Shown one piece after another: positions 57,214 through 64,000 of a DNA stretch of 64,000 nt. The stretch covers positions 4,290,001-4,354,000 of the forward strand of contig NZ_WSRO01000002.1 in the NCBI RefSeq assembly GCF_009769735.1, read 5' to 3'. Every line of letters begins with the position of its first letter. Within the stretch, counting starts at the first letter, position 1. A program made the translations under genes and the position numbers. This DNA is from Streptomyces sp. BA2. GTDB lineage: Bacteria; Actinomycetota; Actinomycetes; Streptomycetales; Streptomycetaceae. The notes beneath the pieces were generated by a model. That model was given only the letters and a program-made list of their open reading frames with translations. It did not search any database and had not been told where the DNA came from.

Positions 57214-58380
57214 TCAGTACGACTTGGGCAGGCCGAGCGTCTGGTGCGACACGTAGTTGAGGATCATCTCCCGGCTCACCGGGGCGATCCGCGCCACCCG
57301 CGACGCCACGATCAGCGAGGCGAGGCCGAACTCCTTCGTCAGGCCGTTGCCGCCGAGCGTGTGCACCGCCTGGTCGACGGTCTTCACGCACGCGTCGGCA
57401 GCCGCGAGCTTGGCCATGTTGGCGGCCTCGCCCGCGCCCATGTCGTCGCCCTGGTCGTAGAGCCGGGCGGCCTTCTGCATCATCAGGCGGGCCAGTTCGA
57501 TGTCGATGTGGGACTGCGCGAGGGGGTGCGCGATCGCCTGGTGGGCGCCGATCGGGCTCTTCCAGACGCTGCGTTCCTTGGCGTATCCGACGGCCCGGGA
57601 GAGGGCGTAACGCGCCATGCCGATCGAGAACGCCGCCGTCATGATCCGCTCGGGGTTGAGGCCGGCGAAGAGCTGGAGAAGACCGGCGTCCTCATCGCCC
57701 ACCAGGGCGTCGGCGGGCAGCCGTACGTCGTCCAGGGTCAGCTCGAACTGCTTCTCGGGAGCCTGGAGTTCCATCTCGATCTGCCGCCGCTGGAAGCCCT
57801 CCGTCTCGCGCGGGACGATGAAGAGGCAGGGCTTGAGGTTGCCGGTGCGGGCATCTTCCGTACGGCCGACGATCAGCGTCGCGTCGGCGATGTCGACGCC
57901 CGAGATGAACACCTTGCGGCCGGTCAGGAGCCAGTCGCCGCTCGCCTCGTCCTTGCGCGCGGTCGTGGTGATCCGGTGGGAGTTGGAGCCCGCGTCGGGC
58001 TCGGTGATACCGAACGCCATGGTGCGGCTGCCGTCGGCGAGACCGGGCAGCCAGGCCCGCTTCTGCTCCTCGGTGCCGAAGCGTGCGATGACGGTGCCGC
58101 AGATCGCGGGCGAGACGACCATCATCAGGAGGGGGCAGCCCGCCGCCCCCAACTCCTCAAGGACTATGGACAGTTCGGCTATACCGCCGCCTCCGCCGCC
58201 GTACTCCTCGGGCAGGTTCACGCCCAGGTAGCCGAGCTTGGCGGCGTCGGACCACAGTTCGTCGGGGTGGCCTTCGCCCTTCACGACCCTGGTCATGTAC
58301 TCGCGGCCGTAACGCTTGCCCAGGGCGGCGACGGCCGCGCGCAGGGCCTGGTGCTCTTCGGTTTCGAGGACGGTGCTCAT
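57214..58380 (-). CDS. Acyl-CoA dehydrogenase (citronellyl-CoA/isovaleryl-CoA dehydrogenase-like)
   Basis: A 388-residue acyl-CoA dehydrogenase. Seen are NLPEEYGGGGGGIAELSIVL (about 55-74), FGITEPDAGSNSHRIT, GRKVFISGVDIADATLIVGR and a C-terminal GGNGLTKEFGLASLIVASRV followed by APVSREMILNYVSHQ. In position and partner genes it corresponds to AtuD or LiuA, which make the substrate for the carboxylase. Its ATG overlaps the stop of the biotin carboxylase gene (ATGA at 58377-58380). The C-terminal catalytic base region lacks YEGT, and the active Glu might lie elsewhere as in isovaleryl-CoA dehydrogenase. Confidence 0.92.
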   Translation of the reverse strand: MSTVLETEEHQALRAAVAALGKRYGREYMTRVVKGEGHPDELWSDAAKLGYLGVNLPEEYGGGGGGIAELSIVLEELGAAGCPLLMMVVSPAICGTVIARFGTEEQKRAWLPGLADGSRTMAFGITEPDAGSNSHRITTTARKDEASGDWLLTGRKVFISGVDIADATLIVGRTEDARTGNLKPCLFIVPRETEGFQRRQIEMELQAPEKQFELTLDDVRLPADALVGDEDAGLLQLFAGLNPERIMTAAFSIGMARYALSRAVGYAKERSVWKSPIGAHQAIAHPLAQSHIDIELARLMMQKAARLYDQGDDMGAGEAANMAKLAAADACVKTVDQAVHTLGGNGLTKEFGLASLIVASRVARIAPVSREMILNYVSHQTLGLPKSY

Positions 58381-60290
58381 ACGGATTGCTCCTCCTGTAC
58401 GACGCCTGTGACGTCTTCGACGTCCACGACTGCGAGCAGCGCCCCGACCTCGACCTGGCGGCCGGGCGCGGCGTGCAGGGCTGTGAGCGTGCCGGAGGCG
58501 GGAGCGGAGATGCGGTGCTCCATCTTCATGGCCTCCAGCCAGATGAGAGGCTGCCCGGCCGTGACCCGCGCCCCCTCCGCGAGCCCGTCGGCCAGGCGCA
58601 CGACGGTGCCCGGCATCGGGGCGAGCAGGGAGCCGGGGGACTGCCTGGTGGTCGGCTCGGGGAGCAGCGGGAGCGCGGTGAGGGCGGTGTTGCCGACGTA
58701 CACACGGCCGTCGCCGTACCGGCTGACGCCGAACTGCCGTCGTACGCCGCCGGCTTCGAGCACGACCAGCTCGCGCGACACGGAGAGCACCCGCACCCCC
58801 TCCGCGCTCAGCCCTTCCCGCGTGTGCCGGTAGCGGACCTCGTGCTCGGCGCCGTCCGGCTCGCTCCGGAAGAGCTTGACCTGCGGCTGCGAGGCGAGGT
58901 TGCGCCAGCCGCCGAACCGCGAGCGTCCGTGCGCGTCGGCGAGCGCGGCGGCCAGCGGGGCGTGCGGGTCCGGCGCGGGAGCCGCGAGCTCGGCGAGGTG
59001 CCGGTCGTAGAAGCCCGTGTCCATGCGGGCCTCGACGAACTCCGGGTGCCGCAAGGACCGTACGAGCAACTCCCTGTTGGTGACGGGCCCGTGGACGACC
59101 GCGCGCTCCAGCGCGCCCGCGAGGCCGCGCAGGGCCTCCGCACGCGTGGGGGCGTACGCGATGGCCTTGGCCAGCATCGGGTCGTAGTGCACGCCGATCG
59201 TGTCGCCGTCCACGTACCCGGTGTCGAGCCGCACGCCCGGCACGGAGAGCCGATGCAGGGTGCCGGTCTGCGGGGCCCACTCGGCGGCCGGGTCCTCGGC
59301 GTAGAGGCGGGCCTCCACGGCGTGACCGCGTGCGGGCGGCGGCTCTTCCGCGAGCCGTGCGCCCTCCGCGACCTGGATCTGCAGCGCCACGAGGTCGACG
59401 CCGAACACGGCCTCGGTCACCGGGTGTTCGACCTGGAGCCGGGTGTTCATCTCCAGGAAGTGCGCCCGGTCACCCGCGACCAGGAACTCCACCGTGCCCG
59501 CCCCGCGATACCCGGTCACGCGCGCCGCACGCACGGCCTGCGCGTGCAGCTCATCGACGAGCCCGGCGGTCAGGCCCGGCGCCGGGGACTCCTCGATGAC
59601 CTTCTGGTGCCTGCGCTGGAGCGTGCAGTCCCGTGTGCCGAGCGCCCAGACCGTGCCGTACGCGTCGACCATGATCTGCACCTCGACATGCCGGCCGCCC
59701 TCCAGATAGGGCTCGACGAAGACTTCGCCGTCCCCGAAGGCACTCGCGGCCTCCGCACCGGCGGCAGCCAACTCGTCCTCCAGCGCACCCAGTTCCCGTA
59801 CGACGCGCATACCGCGCCCGCCACCACCGGCCGCCGCCTTCACCAGGACGGGCAGATCGGCTTCGGTGACCTTCCCGAGGGGCGCGATACCCATGAGTTC
59901 CTTGGCGCGCGTCTTGGAGGCCATGGATTCGATCGCCTCGGGTGAGGGGCCGATCCACACGAGCCCGGCGTCCAGGACGGCCCGCGCGAAGTCCGCGTTC
60001 TCGGAGAGGAAGCCGTAGCCGGGATGGACGGCGTCCGCACCGGCCGCCTGTGCGGCCTTCACGATGAGTTCGCCGCGCAGATACGTGTCGGCGGGCGTCG
60101 CGCCGGGCAGCCGCACGGCGGAGTCGGCCTCGCGGACGTGCAGGGCGTCCGCGTCCGCGTCGGAGTACACGGCCACGGTGGCGATACCGAGCTCGCGGCA
60201 GGTGCGGAAGACGCGGCAGGCGATCTCGCCACGGTTGGCGACGAGGATGGTGCTGATCATGGTGGGGTTCGTCATGGTGGGGTTCGTCAT
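58377..60290 (-). CDS. Acyl-CoA carboxylase alpha subunit (biotin carboxylase and BCCP)
   Basis: A 637-residue biotin-dependent carboxylase alpha subunit. It contains the biotin carboxylase domain (ILVANRGEIACRVFRTCREL, ATP-grasp VLVKAAAGGGGRGMR, LQRRHQKVIEESPAP, FLEMNTRLQVEHPVTE) and a C-terminal BCCP domain with the biotinylation site LEAMKMEHR (about 600). The ATP-grasp entry is shortened: only about a dozen residues (GIAPLGKVTEAD) separate KTRAKELM from LPVLVKAAAG, where most carboxylases have around 30. Tandem MTNPT at the N-terminus reflects a 15-base duplication. It couples with the beta subunit upstream to carboxylate an acyl-CoA, plausibly geranyl- or 3-methylcrotonyl-CoA. Confidence 0.95.
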   Translation of the reverse strand: MTNPTMTNPTMISTILVANRGEIACRVFRTCRELGIATVAVYSDADADALHVREADSAVRLPGATPADTYLRGELIVKAAQAAGADAVHPGYGFLSENADFARAVLDAGLVWIGPSPEAIESMASKTRAKELMGIAPLGKVTEADLPVLVKAAAGGGGRGMRVVRELGALEDELAAAGAEAASAFGDGEVFVEPYLEGGRHVEVQIMVDAYGTVWALGTRDCTLQRRHQKVIEESPAPGLTAGLVDELHAQAVRAARVTGYRGAGTVEFLVAGDRAHFLEMNTRLQVEHPVTEAVFGVDLVALQIQVAEGARLAEEPPPARGHAVEARLYAEDPAAEWAPQTGTLHRLSVPGVRLDTGYVDGDTIGVHYDPMLAKAIAYAPTRAEALRGLAGALERAVVHGPVTNRELLVRSLRHPEFVEARMDTGFYDRHLAELAAPAPDPHAPLAAALADAHGRSRFGGWRNLASQPQVKLFRSEPDGAEHEVRYRHTREGLSAEGVRVLSVSRELVVLEAGGVRRQFGVSRYGDGRVYVGNTALTALPLLPEPTTRQSPGSLLAPMPGTVVRLADGLAEGARVTAGQPLIWLEAMKMEHRISAPASGTLTALHAAPGRQVEVGALLAVVDVEDVTGVVQEEQSV

Positions 60291-60298
60291 GGGAGTCC

Positions 60299-61900
60299 TC
60301 ACATCCGAAAGACGCCGAAGCCACCGCGCGCGCCCTCGTAGGGGGCGGTGTGGATCGCGGACAGGCACAGGCCGAGGACCGTGCGGGTGTCGCGGGGGTC
60401 GATGACGCCGTCGTCGTAGAGACGCCCGGAAAGGAACATCGGCAGCGACTCCGACTCGATCTGCTGCTCCACCATGGCGCGCAGACCCGCGTCCGCGTCG
60501 TCGTCGTAGGGCTGCCCCTTCGCGGCGGCGGAGGCACGGGCCACGATCGACAGGACCCCTGCCAGCTGCTGCGGCCCCATCACGGCCGACTTGGAGCTGG
60601 GCCAGGCGAAGAGGAAACGCGGGTCGTAGGCGCGCCCGCACATGCCGTAGTGACCCGCTCCGTACGAAGCGCCCATCAGCACGCTCAGATGCGGGACACG
60701 CGAATTCGACACGGCGTTGATCATCATCGCGCCGTGCTTGATGATGCCGCCCTGCTCGTACTCCTTGCCGACCATGTAGCCGGTGGTGTTGTGCAGGAAG
60801 AGCAGCGGAATGTCCCTCTGGTTGGCCAACTGGATGAACTGCGCGGCCTTTTGGGACTCCTCGCTGAAGAGGACACCCTGCGCGTTGGCCAGGATCCCGA
60901 TGGGATAGCCGTGCAGCGCGGCCCACCCCGTCGTGAGACTCGCCCCGTAGAGCGGCTTGAACTCGTCGAAGTCGGAGCCGTCGACAATTCGAGCAATGAC
61001 CTCGCGCGGATCGAAGGGCACCTTGAGGTCCCCCGGCACGATGCCGAGCAGCTCCTCCTCGGCGTACTTGGGCGGCTCGGCGGCCACGGCCGGATCGGCG
61101 TAGGCCTTGCGCCAGTTGAGCCGCTTCACGACCCGCCGCGCCTGCCGCAGCGCGTCGCGCTCGTCCTCGGCGAGATAGTCCGCGAGACCCGACGTACGGG
61201 CGTGCATCTCGGCGCCGCCGAGCGACTCGTCGTCGCTCTCCTCGCCGGTGGCCATCTTCACCAGCGGCGGACCGCCCAGAAAGACCTTGGCGCGCTCCTT
61301 GACCATGATCACGTGGTCGCTCATGCCGGGGACGTACGCCCCGCCCGCCGTGGAGTTGCCGAAGACGACGGCGACCGTCGGGACCCCGGCGGCCGACGAC
61401 TGGGTGAGGTGCTTGAAGAGCGCACCGCCCGGGATGAAGATCTCCTTCTGGGACGGCAGATCGGCGCCCCCGGACTCCACGAGATGGATGGACGGCAGGC
61501 GGTTCGCGTGCCCGATCTCATGCGCGCGGAAGGCCTTCTTCAGGGTCCACGGGTTGCTGGCTCCACCCCGCACGGTCGGGTCGTTGGCGGTGATCAGACA
61601 CTCCACGCCCTCGACGACCCCGATGCCGGTCACCATCGAGGCGCCGACGGGGTAGTCGCTCCCCCAGGCGGCGAGCGGCGACAGTTCCAGGAACGGCGTA
61701 TCGGGGTCGAGGAGCAGCTCGATCCGCTCCCGGGCAAGCAGCTTGCCGCGCTTGCGATGCCGGGCCACATACTTCTCGCCGCCGCCCTCAAGGGCCTTGG
61801 CCTGCTCGGCGTCGAGTTCGGCGAGCTTGGCCAGCATGGTCTCGCGGTGCTCGGCGTACTCGGCGCTCGCGGGGTCAAGCGCGGACGGGAGGACGGTCAC
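60299..61900 (-). CDS. Acyl-CoA carboxylase beta subunit (carboxyltransferase)
   Basis: A 533-residue carboxyltransferase that transfers CO2 from biotin to an acyl-CoA. The two crotonase-like halves are visible as GNSTAGGAYVPGMSDHVIMV (about 180-199) and MGASYGAGHYGMCGRAYDPR (about 421-440). LNW, YADP and QGVLFSEESQKAAQFIQLAN support the methylcrotonyl/geranyl-CoA carboxylase branch, in which GASYGAGHYGM appears rather than the AccD5-type pattern. Overlaps AtuA by four bases and is followed by the alpha subunit after eight bases. Substrate assignment between the two branches cannot be made from sequence alone. Confidence 0.95.
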   Translation of the reverse strand: MTVLPSALDPASAEYAEHRETMLAKLAELDAEQAKALEGGGEKYVARHRKRGKLLARERIELLLDPDTPFLELSPLAAWGSDYPVGASMVTGIGVVEGVECLITANDPTVRGGASNPWTLKKAFRAHEIGHANRLPSIHLVESGGADLPSQKEIFIPGGALFKHLTQSSAAGVPTVAVVFGNSTAGGAYVPGMSDHVIMVKERAKVFLGGPPLVKMATGEESDDESLGGAEMHARTSGLADYLAEDERDALRQARRVVKRLNWRKAYADPAVAAEPPKYAEEELLGIVPGDLKVPFDPREVIARIVDGSDFDEFKPLYGASLTTGWAALHGYPIGILANAQGVLFSEESQKAAQFIQLANQRDIPLLFLHNTTGYMVGKEYEQGGIIKHGAMMINAVSNSRVPHLSVLMGASYGAGHYGMCGRAYDPRFLFAWPSSKSAVMGPQQLAGVLSIVARASAAAKGQPYDDDADAGLRAMVEQQIESESLPMFLSGRLYDDGVIDPRDTRTVLGLCLSAIHTAPYEGARGGFGVFRM

Positions 61901-63621
61901 GGAAGTACCTCCGTCGATTCGTTCGCTTCAAGGAGCGCGGCGGGTATGTCGAGATGGCGGGCGCGCAGCCACTCGCCGAGGCCCTTGGCCTGCGGATCGA
62001 AGCGGGCCTGGGACGCGACACCGGCGCCGAGGATCCCCACGACGACGAAGTTCAGAGCACGCAGATTCGGCAAGAGGTGCCGTACGACGACCAACTCACC
62101 GGCCTCCGGCAGAAGTTCACGGAACCGCTCGACGGTCAGCTCATGGGCGAGCCACCGCCACGCGTCATCCGTGCGCACCCACACCCCGACATTCGCGTCC
62201 CCGCCCTTGTCACCGCTGCGGGCCCCGGCGACAAGGCCGAGGGGAGCGCGGCGGGTGGGGCCGTCCGGCAGGGGCGGGGGCAGGGGCGGCTCGTCCGGTT
62301 CTTCGAGTACGAGGGTGCCGCCGACGCCCTCCACAGGCTGCCGCTCGCCGCCGGGCAGGACGGCCACGTGGTCGACGGTGCCGCGCTCGACGTACGCGGC
62401 TTCGAAGACTCCGTAGGGCGCGCCCTTGCCCGGGGGCGCCGTCACATGGAATCCGGGGTAGCTGCCGAGGGCCAGCTCGATCGCGGCCCCGCTCAGGGCG
62501 CGGCCGACGGGGTCCGGCTGCGGATCGCGCACGACGAGCCGCAGCAGAGCGGAGGCGCCCTCTTCACTCGGAGCGTCCGGCCGGTCAGCACGAACGAGCT
62601 CCCAACGCACCTCCTGCGGCCGGGACTTGGCACGCCCCATGGCATCCTCGACCTGAGCACGGACGAGACGGGCTTTCGCCTCCACATCGAGGCCGGTGAG
62701 GACGAAGACGACTTCGTTACGGAAGCCGCCGAGCCGATTGAGCCCCACCTTCAGCGTCGGCGGCGGGGCTTCTCCCCGCACGCCCGCGACGCGCACCCGG
62801 TCGGGCCCTTCCTGCGTGAGGGCGACCGTGTCGAGCCGGGCGGTGACGTCGGGCCCCGCGTACCGAGCACCGGAGGTCTCGTACAACAACTGCGCGGTGA
62901 CCGTGCCGACGTCGACGAACCCACCGGTGCCGTCATGCTTGGTGATGACGCTCGACCCGTCCGCATGAATCTCGGCGACAGGAAAGCCGGGCCGAAGCAG
63001 CTCCCGCGCCGAACGCCCGGCAAAGAAGGCGTAGTTACCCCCGGTGGCCTGCGTCCCGCACTCCAATATGTGCCCAGCGACAACCGCGCCCGCAAGCTGG
63101 TCGCGATCCCCCTCCCCCCACCCGAAGTGAGCGGCGGCGGGCCCGCTGACAAGAGCGGCATCGGTCACCCGCCCGGTGACGACGACATCGGCCCCGGCAT
63201 GCAGACAGCCGGCGATTCCGGCGCCGCCGAGGTAGGCATTGGCGGTCAGGGCATCCGGAAAGCGGGACCCCAGATCATCACCCTCCACATGCGCAACACG
63301 CACGGCAACCCCGAGCCGGTCGGCCAACTCCCGCACACCATCGGCAAGTCCACCGGGATTGAGCCCCCCGGCATTGGCAACGATCTTGACCCCCCGCTCC
63401 TTGGCAAGCCCCAGGCACTCCTCCAACTGCCGCAGAAAGGTCTTCGCATAGCCGCGCGCGGGGTCCTTGAGCCGGTCGCGCCCGAGGATCAGCATGGTCA
63501 GTTCGGCGAGGTAATCCCCGGTGAGGACATCTAGCGGCCCACCGGTGAGCATCTCCCGCATGGCGTCGAAGCGATCGCCGTAGAACCCGGAGGCATTACC
63601 GACCCGCAAAGGCCCCTTCAC
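61897..63621 (-). CDS. atuA: Acyclic terpene utilisation AtuA-family protein (DUF1446)
   Basis: A 574-residue AtuA/DUF1446 protein. Conserved segments are [20 protein letters not shown] (about 7-26), [20 protein letters not shown] and [20 protein letters not shown]. The C-terminal region carries [20 protein letters not shown] and [20 protein letters not shown]. AtuA is needed for growth on citronellol in Pseudomonas, although its chemistry is unsettled. It starts at GTG 63621 inside the stop of the upstream gene, with GGAGGG eight bases before. In sequence with carboxylase, dehydrogenase, hydratase and TetR it gives an atu-like order. Confidence 0.93.
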   Translation of the reverse strand: MKGPLRVGNASGFYGDRFDAMREMLTGGPLDVLTGDYLAELTMLILGRDRLKDPARGYAKTFLRQLEECLGLAKERGVKIVANAGGLNPGGLADGVRELADRLGVAVRVAHVEGDDLGSRFPDALTANAYLGGAGIAGCLHAGADVVVTGRVTDAALVSGPAAAHFGWGEGDRDQLAGAVVAGHILECGTQATGGNYAFFAGRSARELLRPGFPVAEIHADGSSVITKHDGTGGFVDVGTVTAQLLYETSGARYAGPDVTARLDTVALTQEGPDRVRVAGVRGEAPPPTLKVGLNRLGGFRNEVVFVLTGLDVEAKARLVRAQVEDAMGRAKSRPQEVRWELVRADRPDAPSEEGASALLRLVVRDPQPDPVGRALSGAAIELALGSYPGFHVTAPPGKGAPYGVFEAAYVERGTVDHVAVLPGGERQPVEGVGGTLVLEEPDEPPLPPPLPDGPTRRAPLGLVAGARSGDKGGDANVGVWVRTDDAWRWLAHELTVERFRELLPEAGELVVVRHLLPNLRALNFVVVGILGAGVASQARFDPQAKGLGEWLRARHLDIPAALLEANESTEVLP

Positions 63622-64000
63622 CGCCCACCCTCCTCGGCACGCCGCCCCTCCTTGGCAGGCCTCCCCGCCCCCGGCGGCCCCGCGAAGGCCTGCGCGATGC
63701 CCAGCCACCGCTCGGCATCGACACCTTCCGCACGCACGGCGAGATCGTCCCGGTGCGCACGCTGCGTGACGAGAAGGCAGAAATCCAACGCGGCCCCGGT
63801 CACACGCTGTTCTGCGTCCTCGGGCCCACTGACCCACAACTCCCCCGAGGGCAGCCGAAGCTCAACCCGAAAAGGCCCCTCGGGCGCACTCAACCCCCGT
63901 ACACCGAAAGAGAAGTCCCGGGCCCGGACCCCGATGTGAGCCACGTGCCGCAACCGGTCCGTCGGTACCCGCTCCACTCCCAGCGCGTCCGCGACGTCCT
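63618..64000 (-). CDS. TIGR03084-like metal-binding/maleylpyruvate isomerase-type protein, N-terminus cut by window edge
   Basis: The last 127 residues of a larger protein run off the right edge. The fragment begins [20 protein letters not shown] and contains [15 protein letters not shown], a stretch typical of the TIGR03084 family (DinB/mycothiol-dependent maleylpyruvate isomerase-like), and ends in a Lys/Glu/Gly-rich tail. The family binds a metal and may use mycothiol, with an unknown reaction. Its stop overlaps the AtuA start (GTGA), so it is the most upstream gene of the operon visible in this window. Confidence 0.85.
   Translation of the reverse strand, partial: DVADALGVERVPTDRLRHVAHIGVRARDFSFGVRGLSAPEGPFRVELRLPSGELWVSGPEDAEQRVTGAALDFCLLVTQRAHRDDLAVRAEGVDAERWLGIAQAFAGPPGAGRPAKEGRRAEEGGR

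Overview
The window is a high-GC actinobacterial chromosome segment, almost certainly Streptomyces. The signs are strong third-position GC bias, many GTG starts, operons joined by ATGA or GTGA overlaps, only one TTA codon found in a gene, and families typical of the genus: an ECF sigma factor with a zinc-finger anti-sigma factor, a DmdR1-type iron regulator, an NsdA-like TPR regulator and a primase/polymerase-like protein. No rRNA, tRNA, prophage or CRISPR array was seen.

Bases 1-27,030 hold an acyl-CoA catabolic region. After a truncated Ser/Thr kinase comes a TetR regulator, then acyl-CoA dehydrogenases, a thiolase-like lipid-transfer protein without the thiolase cysteine, a DUF35 zinc-ribbon partner, acyl-CoA ligases of two types, an enoyl-CoA hydratase, a flavin reductase, an SDR, a zinc alcohol dehydrogenase, a cyclase and an F420-type nitroreductase. 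The set resembles, family by family, the mycobacterial cholesterol side-chain/ring catabolic region, but no ring-opening oxygenases are present. Nine copies of the palindrome CTGACGNNNCGTCAG (with small variations) lie only in the promoter gaps of these transcription units. They point to a single local regulon, plausibly under the TetR protein at 1444-2091. A VapC-type toxin-antitoxin pair sits inside the region.

Bases 27,000-40,340 are mostly conserved chromosomal genes: an EF-hand protein, an STAS anti-anti-sigma factor, an ECF sigma/anti-sigma pair, PurU, a solute-binding lipoprotein, a long disordered membrane protein with TQ(Y/F) motifs, an NsdA-like regulator, a primase/polymerase-like protein and an ABC exporter.

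Bases 40,340-42,680 carry a stand-alone, apparently catalytically intact IscB (an OMEGA RNA-guided nuclease related to Cas9), with no transposase nearby. A strongly structured stretch directly upstream is a candidate omega RNA.

Bases 42,680-55,770 contain a PAS/GAF protein, a MacB-like ABC exporter with adaptor and lipoprotein next to a divergent two-component system, a SIS-domain protein, DmdR1 with a long antiparallel ORF, an alpha/beta hydrolase with the TTA codon, PdxH and a citrate synthase.

Bases 55,850-64,000 are one leftward, overlapping operon: TIGR03084-like protein, AtuA, carboxyltransferase, biotin carboxylase/BCCP, acyl-CoA dehydrogenase, enoyl-CoA hydratase and TetR. This gene content resembles the atu (acyclic terpene) or liu (leucine) carboxylation pathways. 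Several minisatellites and small palindromic repeats are scattered through the window, two of them inside coding genes.
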